Source: Autumnicola edwardsiae (GTDB lineage Bacteria > Bacteroidota > Bacteroidia > Flavobacteriales > Flavobacteriaceae). From it: 13,325 bases of DNA. This document shows positions 7,348-13,325 of this stretch, piece by piece. Made by a program: the position numbers and the translations under genes. The stretch spans positions 1 to 13,325 of the forward strand of contig NZ_JAVRHP010000086.1 of assembly GCF_031846505.1 (NCBI RefSeq), written 5' to 3'. The stretch's first letter is position 1; the number at the start of each line of letters is the position of its first letter. The notes beneath the pieces are model-generated. The model was not told the DNA's origin. It saw nothing but the letters and a program-made list of their open reading frames with translations, and made no database searches.

Positions 7348-7351
7348 TTGA
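7280..7351 (+). CDS. Possible 23-codon leader peptide
   Basis: A tiny frame begins with tandem ATG ATG at 7280 and 7283 and stops at TGA 7349-7351, 17 bases before czcB. The peptide (from the second ATG: MLDAKIGNTQ...) contains two cysteines in CKPEPIC near its end. It covers almost all of the exclusive hairpins, so its translation would open hairpin B. There is no independent evidence of translation, and a frame this short can arise by chance. Confidence 0.2.
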   Translation: MMLDAKIGNTQGNDCKPEPICPA

Positions 7352-7368
7352 TGTAAAATTTTAAACAG

Positions 7369-8592
7369 ATGAAAAAATACATTATAAAATTGTTTACCCT
7401 ATTTATTGCAACAACCCTTTTTATTGCCTGTAATGGCGGGGGAAGCGAAGAAGGGGAAAATGCCGCTCAGGAAGAGTTGGCTACAGAAGAAGCCGGTGAA
7501 GAAGAAGAAGAAGGAGGAATGGGAGAAGTACATCTTTCAAACCTCAAGTTCAACAGCCTGGGCATAAAATTAGACACCCTGCCCACCCGGCCACTTTCAG
7601 AAGTAGTTTCGGCTACAGGACAACTGGAAGTGCCACCACAATATGAAGCTACGGTAACTGCTGTTATAGGAGCCAATGTAACTTCTATTGAGGTGATTGA
7701 GGGGGATGAAGTCAGAAAAGGACAAACTCTGGCTTATCTCTCTCACCCCAACCTCACCAGATTACAAACCGATTATATGACAGCTTACAGCCGAATGCAG
7801 AACCTGGAGCAAGAATTCAATCGTCAACAAAGGCTGTACGAACAGGAAGTTGGTTCGGGTAAATTATTTCAACAGGCACAGGCCGATTATCGCGTTGTGC
7901 AGGCAGAAGTGAAAGGGCTCGAGTCACAGCTCAGAAGTTTAAACCTAAATGTTGCGAACATTCGGGAAGGAAACATAGTTGAAAACATACCTGTCGTAAG
8001 TCCTATAGAAGGGACGATTGCAGATATAAATGTGCAGGTAGGTCAATATGTGGATCCCCAAACAGAGCTATTGGAAGTGATCAACGCCGAACATGTACAT
8101 GCCGATTTAATGGTTTTTGCCAAAGATGTTTATAAGGTCAAGGAGGGACAAAAGGTCCTGCTGCAAATGGAATCAGTGCCCGGCAAGTCATATACTGCTG
8201 AGATTTTTTCTGTCGGTAAGAAATTTGAACAGAATCCAAGAGCTGTTCATGTCCACGCAGAGATACAGGAAGATTCAGAAAGCCTGGTGCCGGGCATGTA
8301 CATCAACGGCAGGATAGTGACAGGTGCTGGTACAGAGGTAACGGCTTTACCAGAGGAGGCGGTAATTGAGGAAGAAGGAAAATCCTACATCTTCATTGCT
8401 GAACAGCAGGAGGAAAACGACGAAACCGAATGGTCTTTTAAGCCTGTGGAAGTGATGACAGGAGAAAAAAATGAAGGCTGGGTGGAAATAAAGTTATTGG
8501 AGCCTCTACCTGATGGTGCGCGAGTGGCCTGGAACAACGCCTATTATCTGATCGCAGAAATGAAAAAAGGGGAAACAGGAGATGACGATTAA
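7369..8592 (+). CDS. czcB: CzcB-type RND periplasmic adaptor lipoprotein
   Basis: A 407-aa membrane-fusion protein that links the RND pump to the outer-membrane channel. Residues 1-20 are a signal sequence, with a lipobox-like end FIAC and lipidation probably at Cys21. A very acidic linker follows (about 26-49, runs of Glu, EEEEE at 44-48), then the usual adaptor layout: beta and lipoyl half 1 (about 75-128), alpha-helical hairpin (129-200), lipoyl half 2 (about 205-238, PVVSPIEGTIADINVQVG), beta-barrel (about 241-320) and membrane-proximal domain (about 325-397). The chain ends in GDDD. The length is normal. The acidic linker and scattered histidines (H242, H244, H294, H296) could bind metal, but this is speculative. 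The ATG follows an A/T-rich stretch with no Shine-Dalgarno, as usual in Bacteroidetes. It is downstream of czcA and very likely in the same operon, perhaps under control of the hairpins at 7275-7347. Confidence 0.93.
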   Translation: MKKYIIKLFTLFIATTLFIACNGGGSEEGENAAQEELATEEAGEEEEEGGMGEVHLSNLKFNSLGIKLDTLPTRPLSEVVSATGQLEVPPQYEATVTAVIGANVTSIEVIEGDEVRKGQTLAYLSHPNLTRLQTDYMTAYSRMQNLEQEFNRQQRLYEQEVGSGKLFQQAQADYRVVQAEVKGLESQLRSLNLNVANIREGNIVENIPVVSPIEGTIADINVQVGQYVDPQTELLEVINAEHVHADLMVFAKDVYKVKEGQKVLLQMESVPGKSYTAEIFSVGKKFEQNPRAVHVHAEIQEDSESLVPGMYINGRIVTGAGTEVTALPEEAVIEEEGKSYIFIAEQQEENDETEWSFKPVEVMTGEKNEGWVEIKLLEPLPDGARVAWNNAYYLIAEMKKGETGDDD

Positions 8593-8605
8593 ATCTGATT
8601 ATTTG

Positions 8606-8678
8606 AAAAGTTGCCTAAAAACAGTTGGCTATAGTCATTCGTGCTTTGCCAACTGTTTCTTGGCCCTTTGTCAACTTT
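8606..8678 (+). terminator. Nested hairpin after czcB, possible terminator or processing site
   Basis: A perfect 11-pair stem AAACAGTTGGC (8619-8629)/GCCAACTGTTT (8648-8658) with an 18-base loop is nested in a second stem AAAGTTG (8607-8613)/CAACTTT (8672-8678). It lies 14-86 bases after the czcB stop. The plus-strand T-run is weak (TTTCTT), so it may be partial termination, an mRNA stabiliser that separates czcB from the PII gene, or both. Confidence 0.5.
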
Positions 8679-8711
8679 ATTAATTGATTGAAACCTAAAA
8701 CGATTAAAACC

Positions 8712-9047
8712 ATGAAAGAAATAAAAGCATTTGTGAAACCAAACAGAGTGCAAAAAGTAATTGAAGCTCTGAGTGAATCAGGATTTAAAAGCATGACCAT
8801 TTCGCAGGGCGAAGGAACCGGTGCATTCAAGGCAAAAGGAGCCAGCCCCTCCCTTGATTTTCATATTACCGATAGCCCCGTAGTGAAATTGGAACTGGTG
8901 TGCCAGAACGAGGAAGCGCAAAGAGCCATAGATATCATAGTCGAAAATGGTAAAACGCCAGAACCTGGAGATGGGATCATCTATGTTTCTGAAATTGAAG
9001 ATGCATTTAAGATAAAGACGGGAGAATCTATTAAAAAACGGTTATAA
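8712..9047 (+). CDS. Atypical PII-family signalling protein of metal-efflux cluster
   Basis: A 111-aa trimeric PII/GlnB-fold protein, cytosolic by prediction. The start is the ATG at 8712 behind AAAACC; an in-frame TTG at 8688 would add eight residues but gives a non-family N-terminus. Residues 1-10 MKEIKAFVKP match the PII beta-1 start. The B-loop TPEPGDGIIYV (82-92) and the tail KIKTGE (100-105) keep the nucleotide-site pattern. The T-loop (about 36-56) has no tyrosine at all, so uridylylation as in GlnB is excluded, and the residues around the usual Tyr51 are FHI. Known PII relatives encoded beside heavy-metal RND genes form a separate subgroup, and this gene fits it by context. It may sense metal or nucleotide and gate one of the neighbouring transporters. 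Partner and ligand are unknown. Confidence 0.85.
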   Translation: MKEIKAFVKPNRVQKVIEALSESGFKSMTISQGEGTGAFKAKGASPSLDFHITDSPVVKLELVCQNEEAQRAIDIIVENGKTPEPGDGIIYVSEIEDAFKIKTGESIKKRL

Positions 9048-9126
9048 AGATTAAACGCAAACACCTACTTTGTAAATATAACTACCATTATGCCCACTGT
9101 TGCAGGTCTGTTTTAAAAAAAATAAA

Positions 9127-11097
9127 ATGACAAAAGAAAGAAATTCTAAGGGAAAAGAACTGGAAGATATGACCATCACCTCTCCCAGAACGGCAGAGGA
9201 GCCGGGGCCGAAGTCAAGGCCTGAAAGACCAGAAAACGAGGAGGAAAGATCTTCCTATGTTCTGACGATTTTAAGTCTTGTGCTTTTATTGGCTGGTATT
9301 GCTTTAGACTTTTTTGATGCAGAATGGTTTAGTGGGTATCTACGGCTTGCTGTTTTTGGCATTGCTTACCTTCTGGTGGGTGGCAAGGTTATTAAACACG
9401 CGGCCACAAACATTGTAAAAGGTGAAGTCTTTAACGAGTTCTTCCTGATGAGCATTGCTACAATAGGGGCTTTTTATATCGGGGAATATGCAGAAGGAGT
9501 AGCCGTAATGTTGTTTTACGTGATTGGAGAGCATTTTCAGGAAGCTGCGGTGGCACGTTCCCGGAAATCGATTAAGGCTTTAATCGACAACCGACCTGAA
9601 GAAGTCGGGCTGATACGAAATGGGCAGGTGGTTATCGTTGATCCAAAAGAGGTGGAAATTGGCGAAATAATTCAGGTTAAATCAGGGGAAAAAGTGGCCC
9701 TTGATGGAATAATACTTAATGAAGGTTCCTCATTCAACACGGCCGCTCTTACAGGAGAATCAAAACCTGACACTAAGGGAAAAGGTGAAACAGTCTTGGC
9801 GGGAATGATAAACCTGGAAAAGCTTATTGAGATAGAAGTGACCTCACGCTATGAGGATAGTGCCCTTTCAAAGATCCTTAAGTTGGTAGAAGAAGCAAGT
9901 GGAAGAAAAGCAAAAACTCAGAAATTCATCACCAAATTTGCCAAGATCTATACCCCCATTGTAGTTTTCTTCGCAATTGGTTTGGCCCTGCTGCCGTATT
10001 TCATTGTGGAGACCTATATATTTGAAGATTGGCTCTATCGTGCATTGGTGTTCCTGGTTATCTCCTGTCCCTGTGCCCTTGTAATTTCCATTCCCCTGGG
10101 ATATTTTGGAGGTATTGGCGCAGCTTCGAGAAATGGACTTCTCTTCAAAGGTTCAAACTTTCTGGATTTAATTACGGAAGTAGACACCGTGGTGATGGAC
10201 AAAACAGGAACATTAACAGAAGGTGTGTTCAAGGTACAGGAAGTAAAAGTTGAAGGTATACCACAAGATCAATTTTTAGCTTTAACAGCGGCTCTGGAAA
10301 GTAAATCTACTCATCCTATTGCTTCGGCAGTTGTGGAGCATGCGGGAGAAGCTTATAAACAGCTTGAGGTACAGGAAGTAGCAGAAATAGCAGGCCACGG
10401 TCTAAAAGGAACAGTAGACGGAAAGGAACTCCTGGTGGGTAATGCTAAGTTACTGCAGAAGTTCAATGTTTCTTTTGATCCCAAAATTGAAGAGATTGTT
10501 GAAACAATTGTCGTGGTAGCAATAGACCAGCAGTATGCAGGATATATTACCATTGCCGATGCGATAAAAGAAGATGCCGCTGTGGCCATCGCACAACTTA
10601 GAGAATTTGGTGTTACTTCCATTGTGATGCTCTCCGGGGATAAAGACTCCATTGTTCAGAAAGTAGCCGGACAGTTAAAGATTGATCAGGCGTATGGAGG
10701 TTTGTTGCCCCAGGACAAAGTGAGCAAGGTGGAGGAACTTAAGAAGCAGGGTAGAAAAGTTGCTTTTGTGGGTGATGGAATTAACGATGCTCCCGTGATT
10801 ACTTTGGCTGATGTGGGAATGGCTATGGGAGCTCTGGGTTCTGATGCAGCGATCGAAACGGCCGATGTGGTAATACAAAATGACCAACCCTCCCAAATTG
10901 CAACTGCCATTAAAATTGGAAAGAAAACCCGGCAGATCGTATGGCAGAATATTATTCTGGCTTTCGGCGTCAAAGCCCTTGTACTTATTTTGGGTGCCTT
11001 TGGTTTAGCATCTTTATGGGAAGCAGTTTTTGCTGATGTGGGAGTGGCATTTTTGGCAATTTTAAATGCGGTAAGGTTGCAGAAAATTAAATTTTAA
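9127..11097 (+). CDS. zntA: Zn/Cd/Pb-exporting P1B-type ATPase
   Basis: A 656-aa inner-membrane ATPase that pumps soft divalent metals from cytosol to periplasm. The start is the ATG at 9127 after AAATAAA; a TTG at 9100 is less likely. Numbered from this ATG: a hydrophilic, charged N-tail 1-41 without the CxxC HMA domain many relatives carry, a membrane region about 42-140, actuator TGES 209-212, metal-site CPC (C314, C316) in TM6, phosphorylation DKTGTLT with D358, HP motif (H396) in the nucleotide domain, and GDGIND 549-554. The last two TM segments carry K616 and D637 in FADVGVAFLAILNAVRL, the pattern of the P1B-2 (Zn/Cd/Pb) subgroup rather than Cu pumps. Length matches a P1B-2 pump lacking an N-terminal metal domain. 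It lies 79 bases after the PII gene and 19 before the CDF gene, feeding metal to the periplasm where CzcA/B would take it over. Confidence 0.93.
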   Translation: MTKERNSKGKELEDMTITSPRTAEEPGPKSRPERPENEEERSSYVLTILSLVLLLAGIALDFFDAEWFSGYLRLAVFGIAYLLVGGKVIKHAATNIVKGEVFNEFFLMSIATIGAFYIGEYAEGVAVMLFYVIGEHFQEAAVARSRKSIKALIDNRPEEVGLIRNGQVVIVDPKEVEIGEIIQVKSGEKVALDGIILNEGSSFNTAALTGESKPDTKGKGETVLAGMINLEKLIEIEVTSRYEDSALSKILKLVEEASGRKAKTQKFITKFAKIYTPIVVFFAIGLALLPYFIVETYIFEDWLYRALVFLVISCPCALVISIPLGYFGGIGAASRNGLLFKGSNFLDLITEVDTVVMDKTGTLTEGVFKVQEVKVEGIPQDQFLALTAALESKSTHPIASAVVEHAGEAYKQLEVQEVAEIAGHGLKGTVDGKELLVGNAKLLQKFNVSFDPKIEEIVETIVVVAIDQQYAGYITIADAIKEDAAVAIAQLREFGVTSIVMLSGDKDSIVQKVAGQLKIDQAYGGLLPQDKVSKVEELKKQGRKVAFVGDGINDAPVITLADVGMAMGALGSDAAIETADVVIQNDQPSQIATAIKIGKKTRQIVWQNIILAFGVKALVLILGAFGLASLWEAVFADVGVAFLAILNAVRLQKIKF

Positions 11098-11116
11098 CTG
11101 CTAAAAGCATAAATCA

Positions 11117-11743
11117 ATGGCAGATCAACAAAGAGAAGAGTACCTGAAAAAAGCCAGGAAGCTCCAAATATACAACGTCATATATGATACTATTGAGGTA
11201 GCTGTGTCACTAACCGCTGGTTTTATCTCCGGAAGCGCAGCTTTAATTGGTTGGGGGCTGGATAGCATCATAGAAATTATTTCGGCAAGCACCCTGGGGT
11301 GGCGGCTACATGGGGAAATCCAGGATATTAGTGATAAGCGGGTGAAAAAAAGAGAAAAAATTACCCTGTATGTAATTGCCACTTCTTTTCTAATTGTTAG
11401 CATTTTTATCACCTACGATTCTGTAACTAAGTTTTTTAATAAAGAAACTCCAGACTGGAGCACCATGGGCCTTACTATACTACTCGTATCCTTAGTGGTG
11501 AATCCTATTTTGATTTGGTACAAACGCAAGTATGGAAAGAAATTGGACAGTAAAGAGTTGCTTGCCGATTCAAAAGATACTTTCGTATGCCTCTATCAAA
11601 CAGTGGCTGTATTAGGCGGTTTATTAGCTGTACAATATTTAGATTGGTGGTGGGCAGATCCCGTGGCCGCCCTTCTTATTGTTCCCTATGCCCTAAAAGA
11701 AGGGTGGGAGGCTTTTAAAAATGGAAGAGAAATTTCAGTATAG
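11117..11743 (+). CDS. Short CDF-like cation transporter, membrane domain only
   Basis: A 208-aa membrane protein of the cation-diffusion-facilitator superfamily, probably exporting a divalent cation from the cytosol. It has a short charged N-tail, TM segments about 23-42, 44-62, 84-102, 117-135 and 157-190, and no C-terminal cytoplasmic domain (typical CDF proteins have about 300 aa). The metal-site positions are altered: in TM2 the motif is D49xxxE53 (GWGLDSIIEIIS), and in TM5 the place of HxxxD reads D154xxxC158 (ADSKDTFVCL). The end WADPVAALLIVPYALKEGWEAF is typical of this short group. The ATG lies 19 bases after the ATPase stop, so it is surely in the same transcript. The TAG stop is followed in frame by 15 more codons (KAELYPEEKEELVRH) before TAA, which may be a chance tail or a recently cut C-terminus. 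The substrate is inferred from neighbours. Confidence 0.85.
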   Translation: MADQQREEYLKKARKLQIYNVIYDTIEVAVSLTAGFISGSAALIGWGLDSIIEIISASTLGWRLHGEIQDISDKRVKKREKITLYVIATSFLIVSIFITYDSVTKFFNKETPDWSTMGLTILLVSLVVNPILIWYKRKYGKKLDSKELLADSKDTFVCLYQTVAVLGGLLAVQYLDWWWADPVAALLIVPYALKEGWEAFKNGREISV

Positions 11744-11803
11744 AAAGCAGAGTTGTATCCGGAAGAAAAGGAGGAGTTGGTTAGGCATTAAAGAAAAATT
11801 ATT

Positions 11804-11980
11804 ATGCACTGGATGTTTGAAGACTTTAAGACAGACCTAGATTCCCTGAACCGAACTGTTAGGAAGAAGGCCCTTGAAATAGCCAATGAGCTTATGATAC
11901 AGGGGAAGTGCACAGAAAAAGAAGCTATAACCGAAGCCATTAAACAGGCGGAAGAATGGTTTTATGATCTGGAAGGATGA
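11804..11980 (+). CDS. Small helical protein, 58 aa, function unknown
   Basis: Starts ATG CAC TGG ATG, stops TGA. The protein is soluble, charged and probably two or three helices: MHWMFEDFKTDLDSLN, then RTVRKKALEIANELM (18-31), then KCTEKEAITEAIKQAEEWF (35-53). The KALEIANELM...EEAI-type pattern resembles small conserved bacterial proteins with the layout KAIEIAN-x-L...AI-x-x-A-x-EW that I have seen near transport or stress genes, but I cannot name a family. It has one cysteine (C36) and no signal peptide. It sits 60 bases after the CDF stop and 145 bases before lpdA, on the same strand. Sensible length, codon use and amphipathic helices make it more than a chance frame. Confidence 0.65.
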   Translation: MHWMFEDFKTDLDSLNRTVRKKALEIANELMIQGKCTEKEAITEAIKQAEEWFYDLEG

Positions 11981-12125
11981 GATCTGACCTATGCCAAAAA
12001 AATTGTCCAGTAAATTTCATCAGAAAGTATTGGGAAAAGTGAAAATATAACGCGAATGTTTCATAAAGACTAGGTTAATATATGATTAGTTGTGAATATC
12101 TTAATTAAAAATTAAATTTTAAAAA

Positions 12126-13325
12126 ATGGAAAAATTTGATGTTACAATAATAGGTTCAGGACCCGGAGGTTACGTGAGTGCAATACGTTGTGCCCAGCTG
12201 GGTTTTAAGGTGGCCATTATAGAAAAATATAATACACTTGGGGGAACCTGTCTGAATGTAGGCTGCATTCCTTCCAAGGCCTGGTTGGAAGCTTCGGAAC
12301 ATTATTACAAGCTACAAAATCAGTTTCAGGAATTTGGTATTAATTTTAAGGAAGCGTCTGTAGACATAGTTGGAATGAGGAATAGGGTACAGACCGTAGT
12401 TCAGGAAATCATTAACGGGGTATCTTACTTGATGAAAAAGAACAAGATAACCGTTTATACAGGTGTAGGAACAATTAAGGACAAATCTACCGTTGAGATT
12501 AAGGGTGAAGAAAACACCCACACCATCACTACCGATAAAATCATTATTGCCACCGGATCAAAACCGGCATCGCTACCCGGTATAACCATCGATAAGAAGA
12601 GGGTTATCTCCTCCACGGAAGCACTTGCCCTAAAAGAAATACCTAAACATTTAATGGTTATTGGTGGAGGGGTAATTGGAGTGGAATTAGGTTCTGTTTT
12701 CGCTCGTTTGGGTTCTAAGGTTTCCATTGTGGAATACTTAGATACCCTCATTGCCAGTATGGATAGTTCTTTAGGAAAGCAATTATATAAATCATTAAGA
12801 AAACAGGGGATGGATTTTTATCTGGGAACAAAGGTAACTAAAGCTAATGTTTTAGATAATGAGGTTCAATTGATAGCCGAAAATGTCGCCAATCAGAAAG
12901 AAATGACTTTACAAGGAGATTATTGCCTGATGGCTATCGGTAGGAAACCTTATTCTGATAATTTGGGACTTGAAGAGTTGGGCATTAAAACAGACAAACA
13001 GGGTAGAATAAATGTAGATGAAAATCTGGAAACAAATGTTAAAGGCATTTATGCAATTGGAGATGTAGTACGAGGTGCGATGCTGGCTCACAAAGCAAGT
13101 GAGGAAGGAGTTTTTGTTGCTGAAACAATAGCCGGTCAAAGACCCCATATCAATTATGCTCTCATACCTAATATAATTTATACTCAACCGGAAGTGGCCG
13201 GAGTGGGACTTACCGAAGAAGTGTTAAAAGAAGCAGGAAGAAGTATTAAAACAGGCTCCTTTCCTTTTAAGGCCAATGCAAGGGCGAAAATAAGTATGGA
13301 TACGGATGGCTTTATAAAAGTTATT
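12126..13325 (+). CDS. lpdA: Dihydrolipoyl dehydrogenase, 3' part beyond window
   Basis: A partial gene with 400 codons visible and no stop; the family has about 465-475 aa, so some 70 residues lie outside. FAD-dependent E3 oxidises dihydrolipoamide to lipoamide with NAD+ for 2-oxoacid dehydrogenases or the glycine cleavage system, in the cytosol. Visible signatures are FAD-binding GSGPGG (10-15), the redox disulfide GGTCLNVGCIPSKA (C42, C47), ATGS (142-145), the NAD-binding GGGVIGVELG (180-189) and the second FAD motif AIGDV (310-314). The interface domain begins near 345; its His-Glu catalytic pair is past the edge. The start is the ATG after TTTTAAAAA. It differs from mercuric reductase in lacking an N-terminal metal domain, but the C-terminal Cys pair that would identify MerA cannot be seen. 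It is 145 bases after the 58-aa gene, and its link to metal export is unknown; lipoyl enzymes are known targets of thiol-reactive metals. Confidence 0.9.
   Translation, partial: MEKFDVTIIGSGPGGYVSAIRCAQLGFKVAIIEKYNTLGGTCLNVGCIPSKAWLEASEHYYKLQNQFQEFGINFKEASVDIVGMRNRVQTVVQEIINGVSYLMKKNKITVYTGVGTIKDKSTVEIKGEENTHTITTDKIIIATGSKPASLPGITIDKKRVISSTEALALKEIPKHLMVIGGGVIGVELGSVFARLGSKVSIVEYLDTLIASMDSSLGKQLYKSLRKQGMDFYLGTKVTKANVLDNEVQLIAENVANQKEMTLQGDYCLMAIGRKPYSDNLGLEELGIKTDKQGRINVDENLETNVKGIYAIGDVVRGAMLAHKASEEGVFVAETIAGQRPHINYALIPNIIYTQPEVAGVGLTEEVLKEAGRSIKTGSFPFKANARAKISMDTDGFIKVI

Noticed and set aside
11768..11776. AAGGAGGAG as Shine-Dalgarno for the 58-aa gene
   Set aside because: It lies 28 bases before the ATG, too far, and the other genes here show no Shine-Dalgarno use.
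11991..12050. 19-codon frame MPKKLSSKFHQ...
   Set aside because: Too short, lysine-rich and without context; likely chance.
12126..13325. Mercuric reductase
   Set aside because: The start lacks a metal-binding domain and the sequence around both cysteines fits dihydrolipoyl dehydrogenase; no mer genes are nearby. The C-terminus is not visible, so this is not fully excluded.

Overview
The window looks like a chromosomal accessory region of a Bacteroidetes bacterium, most likely a flavobacterium. This is inferred from four things: moderate-to-low GC, almost no Shine-Dalgarno sequences (starts sit behind A/T-rich stretches), an integrase of the Bacteroidetes IntDOT-like type, and a metal-efflux gene order (small Cys-rich secreted protein, CzcA fused to a TolC-like domain, CzcB lipoprotein, PII-like protein, P-type ATPase, short CDF) that I recognise from that group. 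The genus cannot be fixed from sequence reading alone.

Layout. Positions 1-518 hold no convincing gene. A tyrosine recombinase lies on the minus strand at 519-1787. The 576-base gap between it and the next gene (1788-2363) contains short repeats, a hairpin with a minus-strand T-run, and a candidate recombination core at 1993-2021 whose centre reads, on the minus strand, like the last bases of a tRNA gene. A perfect inverted repeat (TTTTGCAA-N5-TTGCAAAA, 2322-2342) just before the first metal gene is a candidate operator.

From 2364 everything is on the plus strand and forms a metal-export island: a 104-aa secreted Cys-cluster protein (DUF6660-like), a 1490-aa CzcA-type RND pump fused to a TolC-like outer-membrane factor, the CzcB-type periplasmic adaptor, a 111-aa atypical PII protein, a Zn/Cd/Pb-type P1B ATPase (about 656 aa), a transmembrane-only CDF-like cation transporter (208 aa), a 58-aa soluble helical protein, and the first 400 codons of a dihydrolipoyl dehydrogenase that runs off the right edge. 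Together these would move divalent soft metals (probably Zn, Cd, Co or Pb) from cytosol to periplasm (ATPase, CDF) and from periplasm to outside (RND/adaptor/outer-membrane factor). The small Cys-rich protein and the PII-like protein are plausible metal-binding or regulatory accessories. No transcriptional regulator gene is visible in the window.

The most unusual points are the internal signal-peptide-like segment joining the pump to the outer-membrane domain, structured intergenic RNAs on both sides of the pump gene (one with two mutually exclusive hairpins overlapping a tiny ORF), the attP-like arrangement next to the integrase, and the PII protein with no tyrosine in its T-loop.
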